In this document: piece after piece, positions 52,798 to 60,973 of the stretch
How the letters are laid out: the number at the start of each line of letters is the position of its first letter
How positions within the stretch are numbered: the stretch's first letter is position 1
NCBI GenBank assembly: GCA_902492895.1
Contig: CABUNG010000004.1
Span: 51,401-115,400, forward strand
Direction: 5' to 3'
Origin: an uncultured Oscillospiraceae bacterium
Lineage (GTDB): Bacteria > Bacillota > Clostridia > Oscillospirales > Acutalibacteraceae
Length of the DNA: 64,000 bases
Notes under the pieces: model-generated
Seen by the model: only the letters and a program-made list of their open reading frames with translations
Database searches by the model: none
Told to the model about the DNA's origin: nothing
Position numbers and translations under genes: made by a program

Positions 52798-53772
52798 TTA
52801 TACGCCCTTTTCAGCCGCCAAAGGCTGCAAAAGCTCTTGTTCGACGCAGATCATCTCCCGGATCTGCCCCGCCGCTTTCCAAAGCAGCCCCGGATCCCGG
52901 ACCATATGGAACTTGATGCCGAGGTTCAGCGCCGTTTCCGCGCACGCGACAGCGCGCGCATAAGGAACGGGATCCGCCCGCACGCCGCTTTCTTTCAAAT
53001 ACGTCAGCCCTTCATACGTCATCCGCGCATGTTCCAGAATGACGCGGAGCGGCCTGAGATCCAGCGCCGCGCGTTCGTCCGTCTCCGACAAATCCGCCGC
53101 CGTTTTTTCCAGACAGCCGAGGCCGTAGCCGTTTTCCGCGGCTCCCTTGTTGGCCGACGTCACATAATCGTGCAGAATACGGCGGTAATGGTCCGGATCA
53201 AAACGGCAGGCCGCGTTCGGCTGATAAAAGCAGAACAGAGCGCCGATAAACCGTTGATTGAGATGGTAAACGCTCTCTACATAATCGGTATAAGATACCG
53301 TAAAGGGTTCATAAATGCGGTTTTTCGTGTAGCCGATCGACAAGAACTGCCGCGCCGCGCCGTCGTATCCGTAAATCAAATTGTTGTGGACAAAATGCCG
53401 CTTTTGATAACCGCCCTTGGCCGGAACATAGAACTCGTCAAAGGTTCCCATCTGATAAAAGCCGTGATCGAGCATGTCGCAAAGAAGAGCGACCAGATCG
53501 AAACTGCGGTATCCCCGCACCATTTTAGGAGGCACATTGACAAGGAACTTTGTCGGCAGCAGCTGCTCCGTTTCAAAGCGCCAATCGCTGTAAATATACG
53601 GATTCAGCATCCGCTCTTGCGCATCCCACATCAGATTGGTATAGTGCATCGTCAGAAAGGGGCGCATATTCGGATCGTTTCCGAGAATCATACTCATCCA
53701 AAACGCATGGTGCTGATACGACTGTACTGGAGGCTGGATTTCAAGCGGCAAAACAACCGATGTCTCCGGCAA
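52798..53772 (-). CDS. Protein resembling BtrH N-terminal-like proteins of peptide/aminoglycoside clusters
   Basis: A cytosolic protein of about 324 residues. The central part (FDEFYVPAKGGYQKRHFVHNNLIYGYD...FLSIGYTKNRIYEPFTVSYTDYV) resembles the BtrH-like proteins often seen near nonribosomal or modified-peptide clusters; the match is by memory of pattern and is tentative. The C-terminal third is helical. A promoter (53805-53833) lies inside the longer GTG-started frame, so I chose the TTG at 53772 with GAGGGG upstream. No biosynthetic genes are adjacent. Role unknown. Confidence 0.6.
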   Translation of the reverse strand: MPETSVVLPLEIQPPVQSYQHHAFWMSMILGNDPNMRPFLTMHYTNLMWDAQERMLNPYIYSDWRFETEQLLPTKFLVNVPPKMVRGYRSFDLVALLCDMLDHGFYQMGTFDEFYVPAKGGYQKRHFVHNNLIYGYDGAARQFLSIGYTKNRIYEPFTVSYTDYVESVYHLNQRFIGALFCFYQPNAACRFDPDHYRRILHDYVTSANKGAAENGYGLGCLEKTAADLSETDERAALDLRPLRVILEHARMTYEGLTYLKESGVRADPVPYARAVACAETALNLGIKFHMVRDPGLLWKAAGQIREMICVEQELLQPLAAEKGV

Positions 53773-53804
53773 CGGAATCCCCTCTTTTTCAGGAAGTTGG
53801 ACAT

Positions 53805-53833
53805 AGTATATCACAAACCGCGTAAATATCCAA
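53805..53833 (-). promoter_or_regulatory. Sigma-A promoter of the BtrH-like gene
   Basis: TTGGAT (53828-53833), 17-base spacer, TATACT (53805-53810) on the minus strand. Confidence 0.7.
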
Positions 53834-53952
53834 ATATCCGCGCGTTTTCTTAATAAAACCTCTTCCAGGCATTCAAGGCCGCTGTTCGCTGCGAGTGAAA
53901 TGGTCTCCCTTCGCGCATCGATGTTCAGTTTTACCCGCTTGTTACGGTAACT

Positions 53953-54204
53953 CTAATCCCCGAATTCTTCTTTGATGCGCTCATTTACGCGGGCACTCAT
54001 GCCGTTTGGCAGCAGCTTGAGGTCTTCTATTTTCACAGATATTTCGGCAATATCGTCTTTTTCGCCGTATTGCGGGAAATTCACAAGAACATAATTCGGG
54101 ACAGAGGGAGGGAAACAAATCCAACCCTGCATTCCCTTGTGTACGCCGTCAATTGCATATTCTTCCTTTTCCACCAGCACTTCTACGCAATCCATTTCCT
54201 TCAT
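53953..54204 (-). CDS. Immunity-like protein (DUF4926-like), copy 3
   Basis: An 83-residue soluble protein, MKEMDCVEVLVEKEEYAIDG and onward, with the pattern VHKGMQGWI...YVLVNFPQYGE...AEISVKIEDL seen in DUF4926-like small proteins that accompany toxins. It is nearly identical to the copy next to the toxin, differing mainly around ICFPP. The start follows GGAGGT at the right distance; an ATG five codons upstream overlaps that site and was rejected. Family name is from pattern memory. Confidence 0.75.
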   Translation of the reverse strand: MKEMDCVEVLVEKEEYAIDGVHKGMQGWICFPPSVPNYVLVNFPQYGEKDDIAEISVKIEDLKLLPNGMSARVNERIKEEFGD

Positions 54205-54359
54205 GTCATTTACCTCCATATGGTGTGATCAATTTGATCTGTCCGTACTCCGGTTTATGTAGTAGGCATATGTTTCGGCATTCCGGTGAGGGGATTTGTA
54301 TCCACGATTATACATTTGCCGTATCGATTTTTTGCTTGATATCCGCTAGTTACGGTGGC

Positions 54360-54611
54360 TCAATCCCCGAATTCTTCTTTGATGCGTTCATTTACACGGG
54401 CACTCATGCCGTTTGGCAGCAGCTTGAGATCTTCTTCTTTCACGGATATTTCGGCAATATCGTCTTTTTCACCGTATTGCGGAAAATTCACAAGCCAAGT
54501 ACCATTGCAATAATCGTCTGAACAAATCCAACCCTGCATTCCCTTGTGTACGCCGCATTTGGCATAGCGTTCCTTTTCCACCAGCACTTCTACGCAATCC
54601 ATTTCCTTCAT
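54360..54611 (-). CDS. Immunity-like protein (DUF4926-like), copy 2
   Basis: An 83-residue paralogue. It differs from copies 1 and 3 in two short patches: ERYAKCG in place of EEYAIDG, and SDDYCNGTW in place of the PPSVPNYV segment. Flanks and C terminus are almost unchanged. Concentrated differences suggest change in the partner-binding surface and therefore specificity for a different toxin variant (inference). Same ribosome site and fossil spacer as the other copies. Confidence 0.75.
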   Translation of the reverse strand: MKEMDCVEVLVEKERYAKCGVHKGMQGWICSDDYCNGTWLVNFPQYGEKDDIAEISVKEEDLKLLPNGMSARVNERIKEEFGD

Positions 54612-54768
54612 GTCATTTACCTCCATATGGTGTGATCAATTTGATCTGTCCGTACTCCGGTTTATGTAGTAGGCATATGTTTCGGCATTCCGGTGAGGGG
54701 ATTTGTATCCACGATTATACATTTGCCGTATCGATTTTTTGCTTTGATACCCGCTTGTTACGGTGGCT

Positions 54769-55020
54769 CTAATCCCCGAATTGTTCTTTGATGAGTTCAT
54801 TTACGCGAGCGCTCATGCCGTTTGGCAGCGGCTTGAGGTCTTCTATTTTCACGGATATCTCGGCAATATCGTCTTTTTCACCGTATTGCGGGAAATTCAC
54901 AAGGACATAGTTCGGGACAGAGGGGGGGCAGCAAATCCAACCCTGCATTCCCTTGTGTACGCCGTCAATTGCATATTCTTCCTTTTCCACCAGCACTTCT
55001 ACGCAATCCATTTCCTTCAT
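54769..55020 (-). CDS. Immunity-like protein (DUF4926-like), copy 1, adjacent to the toxin-like gene
   Basis: An 83-residue protein starting one base after the toxin-like stop, with the GGAGGT ribosome site embedded in the last toxin codons. Tight coupling of this kind is usual for toxin-immunity pairs, so this is the likely cognate partner. Differences from copy 3 include CCPP for CFPP, PLP for LLP and a NELIKEQFGD end. Confidence 0.78.
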   Translation of the reverse strand: MKEMDCVEVLVEKEEYAIDGVHKGMQGWICCPPSVPNYVLVNFPQYGEKDDIAEISVKIEDLKPLPNGMSARVNELIKEQFGD

Positions 55021-55021
55021 G

Positions 55022-55579
55022 TCACTTACCTCCATATGGTGTATTTAATCTGATTTCTCCGTTTGGATAAACCATCCAGCCTGTAATAAACGATACGGTT
55101 CCCTCTCTATCTTTCCTGGGTATTTCTACCCGTATGCTGATGCGCTGACCATCCTTATTCAATTTCCCCAAAGCATATTCCCCGGTTCTGTATTTCTCCA
55201 GCCCCTGCTTGGCGATTTCGTTTTGCAGCCAACGGGAATCTTCAACCGAATAACCCCAACTTTCAAATGCTTTATTCTTTCCATGCTCGTAACTATTATT
55301 GGGATCAAACAAATACGGATCAAATTTTGAATACGGGCAGTGGGACGAACTGTGCGTTAATACATCGCTATACGGAACACTCTCCATTACGCAATGACAA
55401 TACGGGTGGTGCGGCCATTTCGGCGTTCTTTCCTCCGCAAACCAACATTCGTCCAGCTTGAGACACTCCGGGCAATGATTCTCGCTTAGATTCCGATGTA
55501 TCCATTGGATCCAAATCGGCGCATCCGGCGGCCGCTCGCCCCATACCGCCGCTCTCATCACTTCGGATAAATAGTCCAT
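55022..55579 (-). CDS. Toxin-like protein with DUF6883-like C-terminal domain
   Basis: A 185-residue protein without signal peptide. The N-terminal third has CPECLKLDECW and HPYCHCV, a Cys/His arrangement like that in phage head-morphogenesis (Mu F-like) modules used as toxin carriers. The C-terminal part (from about residue 80), KFDPYLFDPNNSYEHGKNKA and then WGYSVEDSRWLQNEIAKQGL up to NGEIRLNTPYGGK, resembles the DUF6883 toxin-type domain. Family names are from pattern memory. The ATG at 55579 follows AAAGGAG. It is encoded immediately upstream of three immunity-like genes. How it would leave the cell is not evident; it may be a broken-off C-terminal part of a larger toxin. Confidence 0.7.
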   Translation of the reverse strand: MDYLSEVMRAAVWGERPPDAPIWIQWIHRNLSENHCPECLKLDECWFAEERTPKWPHHPYCHCVMESVPYSDVLTHSSSHCPYSKFDPYLFDPNNSYEHGKNKAFESWGYSVEDSRWLQNEIAKQGLEKYRTGEYALGKLNKDGQRISIRVEIPRKDREGTVSFITGWMVYPNGEIRLNTPYGGK

Positions 55580-55781
55580 TTCTTCTCCTTTCACCTCCCT
55601 CCTCTTACGGTTTTTTGAACATCAAGTTCTAAACAAAAGCAATTAGAACATATGTTCTGTTTTATTATACACGGGATTTTTACTTTTGTCAAGGAGAAGG
55701 CCAAAATTCCGGACAGCGCCCTCAAAATGGTCAAAAGGCAGTCAGCACTAGACGTACCCGCGCATGCCTGTTAATGGATCC

Positions 55782-55811
55782 TTGACAACAAAACAAAGTC
55801 CGGGGTATACT
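55782..55811 (+). promoter_or_regulatory. Promoter of the degenerate coiled-coil gene
   Basis: TTGACA (55782-55787), 18-base spacer, TATACT (55806-55811), only about 9 bases before the ATG, so the transcript would be nearly leaderless. Confidence 0.7.
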
Positions 55812-55819
55812 GGAATAAG

Positions 55820-56086
55820 ATGATTGACAAGGATATGCTGGAAGCCATTGGGCAGATAATGGATAGCAAGTTGGGAAAGGCTCTTGAACCCATACATAGC
55901 GATATCCGTACCATGAAGGATGATATACAATCCTTGAAAGCTGATAACTTTGGAGAAGATGGTTGAGCTCTTCCTCGAAGGCCAGCAAGGCCTGAACGAG
56001 AAGTTCGCCAAGCTCGACCAAGTGTCGAGGATGTAGACGAAATCAAGATCAAGGTATCGGCCCTTGAAGAAGTATCCAGAAGCTAA
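55820..56086 (+). pseudogene. Degenerate coiled-coil protein gene
   Basis: From ATG at 55820, MIDKDMLEAIGQIMDSKLGK and so on reads 48 codons to TGA. A second frame continues (EKMVELFLEGQQGLNEKFAKLDQV), and a third (VEDVDEIKIKVSALEEVSRS) ends at 56084-56086. Joined, it would be a heptad-rich coiled-coil protein of about 90 residues. It has its own promoter and terminator. The last 45 bases and the terminator are shared with the fossil at 34145. Confidence 0.65.
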
Positions 56087-56123
56087 GCCTCGCAGATTCG
56101 TGAAATACGGTTGGCAAAATAAA

Positions 56124-56162
56124 GAAAGCCGGAAGCACCCTTGCGGGTGCTCCCGGCTTTCT
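56124..56162 (+). terminator. Terminator of the degenerate coiled-coil gene
   Basis: GAAAGCCGG..AGCACCC/GGGTGCTCCCGGCTTTC stem with a 4-base loop. The related hairpin at 34231-34270 keeps the same design with different bases. Confidence 0.8.
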
Positions 56163-56242
56163 TGTTTCTGTTCGGCCGCTCTGCGAGTGACCGGCCTTTT
56201 GACATGTGCGAATGGCGTCCTTGCCTCTATCATCCGCTTGTA

Positions 56243-56836
56243 TCATTCTGCGTCAAAGAATTCCGGCACCGATACGCCAAAAAAAGAATCCTGTATGGTC
56301 TGGTACCGCTTCCGCGCGTCGTCTTCGGTTTCGGCCGGATAGACGTACCGATTGGTTTTCCCGCTGTCGGATTCAGGAAATTCCATTATTATGCATTCCG
56401 TAAATTTCCCATCTGCGATCATCCGCACCTCCGCCTCCGACTCTGTCACATACTCTTGCGGCGCTGTTTCCACCTGCCTGAACTTCGTCGCAGACAATTC
56501 CATATACGGCGCGCCGGCCGGTTTCCATTTGCTCCGCAGTTCTTCCAGAAAACCTCCGGTATCCCGTCCCACCACGGTATACTCCGTCTCCCCCACCGTG
56601 ATCGTACCGGTGTATGAATCGGGAGCCGTCAGCCTCCGGTGACGGGTGAGGGAGACGGTCACTGTGGTATAATCCTTCTGAAATTCCCCGACGGTGTCGT
56701 GCCCCTCACGTGTATACAACAGCGCCACATTATCCAAGCGCACCTCTACCTTCCGGGGCCATTTGTACACGACGGTACCGACCGCCATCACCGACAACAA
56801 TCCCAGAACCGCCCACAGGATAATTCGTTTCTTCAA
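56243..56836 (-). CDS. Membrane-anchored hypothetical protein, paralogue B
   Basis: A protein of about 197 residues with an N-terminal helix (IILWAVLGLLSVMAVGTVVYKW) and a beta-rich extracytoplasmic part. The segment TTVTVSLTRHRRLTAPDSYTGTITVGETEYTVVG is nearly repeated in the upstream paralogue. The start is TTG with GAGGAG upstream; the longer ATG frame was rejected. It follows the paralogue by 27 bases. Both lie downstream of a secreted protein gene, as immunity genes would (inference). Confidence 0.7.
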   Translation of the reverse strand: MKKRIILWAVLGLLSVMAVGTVVYKWPRKVEVRLDNVALLYTREGHDTVGEFQKDYTTVTVSLTRHRRLTAPDSYTGTITVGETEYTVVGRDTGGFLEELRSKWKPAGAPYMELSATKFRQVETAPQEYVTESEAEVRMIADGKFTECIIMEFPESDSGKTNRYVYPAETEDDARKRYQTIQDSFFGVSVPEFFDAE

Positions 56837-56863
56837 CGGTATCTCCTCATTTCTCAATTCGGA

Positions 56864-57418
56864 TCAGTCGTTCAACGATTGATACAGCGCATATGCCTCG
56901 CTGTCGGATGCAGCGGGATATACATACGCCTTGATGAAATCGACGCCTACCTTCGGGCTTTCCAGCAGATAGAACCGATCAAACCTTTTATCGATATAGA
57001 CGGTCACGATGGATTCCGCTCGAGGAATGAGGAGACCCGGCTCGATCTCTTTCGTTACGCGATAATCGGCATGCAGTGTCATGGCGGGAGTTTTTCCATA
57101 CGCGATTTTGTCCTGCATATCGGAGAGCAGTCCATTCCGGCGTTCTCCCTGAATCGTATACTCCACGTCCCCCACCGTGATCGTGCCGGAATAGCTGTCC
57201 GGGGCGGTCAGCATCCGGCGCCGCACCAAGGACAGCTTCACCGTCGTGTAGCCGGGTTGGAAGCCTTCCACTTTTTCCGCATCGTCTCGTGCATACCATA
57301 AAGCCACATTTTCAAAGGTCAGATCCTTGTGCTGAGGCCACTTATACACCGTGAAGCCGATCACAGCCGTCAGCAGAATGCCTAGGACCGTCCAGCGGAT
57401 GATCCGCCTTTTTTTCAA
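56864..57418 (-). CDS. Membrane-anchored hypothetical protein, paralogue A
   Basis: A protein of about 184 residues with the same design as paralogue B: helix IIRWTVLGILLTAVIGFTVYKW, then TTVKLSLVRRRMLTAPDSYSGTITVGDVEYTIQG. Identity between the two is high only in this middle part, while the C-terminal halves diverge. The start is TTG with GGAGGGGG upstream. It begins 16 bases after the end of the secreted-protein gene. Confidence 0.7.
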   Translation of the reverse strand: MKKRRIIRWTVLGILLTAVIGFTVYKWPQHKDLTFENVALWYARDDAEKVEGFQPGYTTVKLSLVRRRMLTAPDSYSGTITVGDVEYTIQGERRNGLLSDMQDKIAYGKTPAMTLHADYRVTKEIEPGLLIPRAESIVTVYIDKRFDRFYLLESPKVGVDFIKAYVYPAASDSEAYALYQSLND

Positions 57419-57434
57419 TGGTATCCCCCTCCAT

Positions 57435-58866
57435 TCACAATAGCCCGGCAGGCCAATATGAGTAAAATGGTGTAACTTTCGTGGTTGTTTTCTGACCATT
57501 TTTCTTTCCTGAATAATATAAATCTCCAATGGTATTACGCAGGGGAGTTAAATTGTAAAGATCATCATAACTTAGTGTGAAATTGTGAAACCAAACGGCT
57601 GCATCTGTCTCTGCAGAACTAAAACGGCCTTCTAAATATATTTTATTTCTTATATGAGATTGAGTTGGCTCATTGCGTCCTAAAACGCAGTCATAGTACT
57701 GATATGTATAATGATGAGTTTCGTCAATCGATGCCCGATTAGCCGAATTTGAGAGCCACCACGAACCGTTGCTGCTTTGTACCCAGACATATTTCATCTG
57801 TGAGGATGCGTTGGCCGTAATCCGATACGTTTCCCCATTAGAAGCCGTTGCTGTAATTTGGGTGTCAAAAACCCGCAAGGGCAAATATCATGTCCACGCT
57901 CCATTGAATGGCCGTGACAGCGCCCTCGGATAAATAAGGGGATAAAATAAACCCCGTACCGGCCGAAACGGCCGCCCCAAATAGCATCGTGGCAAAATCA
58001 TCAAGGGCATCAGGGTCATAGCTGGTTGATACATACATGTCGATCGGCGCAAAAGAACGATACATCCGATTTCCGCCCGGTTTATCCTGAACTTTAATCG
58101 TATAGGTTGTATACGTTTTACCGCTGACGGATACGGTGCAATAAGTTTTCAGCAGAGTATAGAGGTTTTCACAGTTCAACTCCGGTGGCGCAGCCCGGGC
58201 CGCTCCGCCCTCGGTCTGACCCATTGGCATATCCGCATACAAGGTGTCTGCCAGCTCCTCCTCCGTCGGCGTTGCTCCCATATCCTGGAGTTGTATTTCC
58301 AGTGCGGCGTATTCCGAACAATACTGCTGGATTTCGCGTTCGATTTCCGCATTGTCAAACTGTTCCAACTCGGTTAGAATCGCCGCCATGTCCTCATCTT
58401 CCAACTGTCCGACGGCCATATTCAGTAGTTCCAGATTGGTCAGTATCGACAGATCCTGTTCTTCTGCGTAGACCACCCGTTCCCCTTGCTGCGCGGCGAT
58501 CAGGCGGCTCTTCAAATCCTGTACGGCAACCTGCACAGTTTCCAACTCCCGCACTTTCTCGTTTAAATCGATCAACCGATTCCATATCTCTTCGGCCTCC
58601 GCCGTCCATGTTGTAGAAATCACCTCCGCGTTTCCGGCCTGCTCTTCCAGGAATGCTTCCATTCGCTGCGGGTCCTTCTGGATCTCCCCTAACATGTATG
58701 CATCCGACTCGGTCTCTTCTAAGTCCGGCACTTCATACAGCGCGTCATAATCGTGTTCTGATGCAAAATCGTCGGTCCCGCCCGACGCCAGACCATCAGC
58801 CGACACGAACGGCGTTGTAACCGTCAGCAAAGCGCAGATGGAAATCAAGGCCCATATCCGTTTCAT
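57435..58866 (-). pseudogene. Secreted helical protein with hydrophobic core and alternative C-terminal domain, frameshifted
   Basis: From ATG at 58866 (GGAGGG upstream), a signal peptide (IWALISICALLTVTTPFVSA) leads into a long acidic helical region. A glycine-rich hydrophobic stretch follows (TMLFGAAVSAGTGFILSPYL..AVTAIQW), like those of pore-forming proteins. At a run of five T on the minus strand (57868-57872) the frame breaks; removing one T continues AGFDTQITATASNGETYRIT to a stop at 57435. The C-terminal 140 residues are more AT-rich than the start. Joined length is about 476 residues. Family unknown. Confidence 0.65.
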
Positions 58867-58934
58867 TGACATTTCCCTCCTAAACTTAAACCATTGTTCC
58901 CGCTCGGCTTAACACATAGTCATTCCTCCTTCCG

Positions 58935-60181
58935 CTATCGGATTACGATTTCGGTCCGGCAGTTGTACAGAGCATTATCATGGGAGAGAAAGACGCTGCG
59001 GGATCCGGCTGAACCGGACGCCAGCAGTAGTCCATATCGCTCTTTCAAACAATCCGGATCGGCAAACCATGTTCTCGCCGCTTTTGTCAAATCAAAGACC
59101 TGGATTCCTTTCCTTCCATCGTGGATTTCAGCAACAAGCGGACCAGTCGTAATCGGGGTTTCCCAAGTAGAGGTCAAACTGCACCAATCCTCCTCCACTT
59201 CATAAAAAGCTACATTTGCCAGATTGAGCGACATCGTGTGATACTGCACCGATTCGATAATGTCGGGATTGATGCTGAACAAGGAAGCCAAGACAAAGCG
59301 CACATAACACTTGCCTTCTCCCAGCATCGCATCCTCCCCAATAACTGATACATTGGACAAATAGCGGTTTACCGCCGGTGTTCCTGCATACACGGGGGTA
59401 TCCGGCTGTTTGTCACGTCGCTCACTTGTGTCCAGTCCATCTCGTTCCGAACTGACACTTTAGGATTGTTTTGGTTGGAATCGATTAGGACCGGCGCCTG
59501 AATGATCCCCAAGATCCTATCGGGATCTTTCAAATCCATAAATAAAATGTAGCCATCCATCACGACGGGCTCTGCATTTTGAACATCAAACCAATAGGAA
59601 TGTTCGGCCGTTCCGTTTTTCTTTCTTATGATTGTCTCATTCTCTGCACCAAGCAACGTAGGATAAGAAAGGAAGCTCGTATTCTTGTCAAACACATGAT
59701 CATACAATATAACCTTCTTTTCATCACCCAGCAAATTCTCGCTGTCTGTATATCGTCCGGACAGCCTCTCTTCTGTCTCCGGGCCATAACAGTCCTTCGA
59801 TAGGATGATTCCCTGATCTGCAGACAGTTCGGCAGGAAACGACGTATTAAAATCGCTCTTCGCCACTGCGTATGGATAGGTCCCGTCGTCCGTGCTTCGA
59901 ATTCGCTCATCGATCAAGTTCATTTTCTGCGTTGACTCATCCCGATATCGAATCGGTACAGCAAAGACAAAGAGATGACGGAAACCCTCTTTATCCTGAA
60001 AGCCGATCGACACTTCCGTATCGAATTCGTCCAGCTTTTTAACGAAGCCGCGCTCTGCCATCTCTTCGGCGGTAAAAAAACTATAATAATGCTCCGGGAG
60101 CACAACGGGGGCCGCCTTCCCTGCATGGCATCCAGGCGACAATATTATATATACAATAAATATTATAATTAATTTCCTCAT
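58935..60181 (-). pseudogene. Secreted DNRLRE-type protein, frameshifted
   Basis: Signal peptide LIIIFIVYIILSPGCHA starts the protein at 60181. An N-module follows with FVFAVPIRYRDESTQKMNLIDERI, similar in plan to the protein at 34503. The frame breaks near 59409-59411, at an AAA on the minus strand. Adding one base yields PDTPVYAGTPAVNRYLSNVSV and a DNRLRE-like end (NLANVAFYEVEEDWCSLTSTWETP, FDLTKAARTWFAD, RYGLLLASG) to the stop at 58935. Full length would be about 415 residues with no toxin or lectin part after DNRLRE. Confidence 0.68.
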
Positions 60182-60614
60182 TCATTGTCCTTTCAATATT
60201 TTAATCATTATCATTTATGATTAATTGCTTTATAAATATTATAATATCACACTTTTTTAATCTTATCATTAAATTATTCTCGAAATCTTTTTCACTATTT
60301 TTGGATCATCTACTCAACTGATCATGGACTCTATTGCGAACGTAAAAGCGAGGCCCTTGTGGTAATGCTGCACCGAAGAGAAACAAAATTGCAAAGAGTG
60401 ATTCCATAGCGGCAGCTTAATGGCAAACCGTAACTTAAGCTTGAGCGGTAATCAGCCGGACCGATCTCAGGAGATGAAAACTACGCAGCCGAATATCGAC
60501 TGGGATACCACACTATTCAGATGTCAGTAAAATCCGAAATAGACACACAGTAAATTCGACTGACAAAGCAGGGCTGAAATATGTGCGAACAAAAAGTGGA
60601 ATAGGTACAAACGA
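60182..60614. other. Non-coding AT-rich spacer
   Basis: The first 120 bases are very AT-rich and probably hold the promoter of the minus-strand gene. The remainder up to 60614 contains only short frames, the best being a 36-codon plus ORF from 60421 without a ribosome site. No gene can be supported. Confidence 0.5.
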
Positions 60615-60615
60615 A

Positions 60616-60660
60616 TAGTACCCCCACATCACCATTCCGTGATGTGGGGGTACTATTTTC
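60616..60660 (+). terminator. Strong hairpin terminator
   Basis: A 17-bp perfect stem (60616-60632 with 60639-60655) followed by TTTTC. No plus-strand gene precedes it, so it may be a remnant or act on minus-strand read-through. Confidence 0.65.
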
Positions 60661-60668
60661 TCTCATAA

Positions 60669-60706
60669 CAAAAGTCGCCGCAAGCGACATGCAGCTTGCG
60701 GCGACG
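60669..60706 (-). terminator. Terminator of tRNA-Lys
   Basis: GTCGCCGCAAGC/GCTTGCGGCGAC stem then TTTTGTT on the minus strand, immediately after the tRNA CCA end. Confidence 0.88.
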
Positions 60707-60782
60707 TGGTGAACCATCGGGGATTCGAACCCCGGACACCCTGATTAAAAGTCAGGTGCTCTGCCAGCTGAGCTAATGGTTC
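60707..60782 (-). tRNA. tRNA-Lys (TTT)
   Basis: A 76-base cloverleaf with encoded CCA. Acceptor GAACCAT/ATGGTTC, D arm AGCTCAGCTGGCAGAGC, anticodon loop CTTTTAA, T arm CCGGGGTTCGAATCCCCG. The anticodon TTT identifies lysine. Confidence 0.97.
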
Positions 60783-60833
60783 ATAAATCGGCTTGCCGGT
60801 CCTACCAGATTCTCCTGAAAGACCGCTTGAAAT

Positions 60834-60862
60834 ATTATATCCAACGGTCCTGCAAAAGTCAA
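60834..60862 (-). promoter_or_regulatory. Promoter of tRNA-Lys
   Basis: TTGACT (60857-60862), 17-base spacer, TATAAT (60834-60839) on the minus strand. Confidence 0.85.
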
Positions 60863-60973
60863 GCAAAAAATCGGACAAGCCTCATTTTTATGCATCCGCA
60901 CCAAAAGTTGTACGCTGTCTCCCCCATGTCCGGATGTTCCCAACAGAAAGACCGGCGCGTCCACTATGCCCCC

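Larger units (their letters stand above)
53937..54768 (-). repeat. Two tandem repeat units of about 408 bp carrying immunity-like genes
   Basis: Gene spacing is 407 and 409 bases. The spacers at 54205-54345 and 54612-54752 are nearly identical over about 135 bases, so the duplication is recent. Each spacer ends, on the minus strand, with GQIKLITPYGGK and a stop two bases before the immunity-like ATG. This mirrors the last codons of the toxin-like gene (GEIRLNTPYGGK). The spacers are therefore fossils of a related toxin 3' end. Confidence 0.8.

Noticed and set aside
53937..55020. CRISPR-like array suggested by regularly spaced repeats
   Set aside because: The period is about 408 bases and the repeated units contain genes and toxin fossils; no short repeats with unique spacers.
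60421..60531. 36-codon plus-strand ORF in the AT-rich spacer
   Set aside because: No ribosome site, no family, and competing short frames overlap it.
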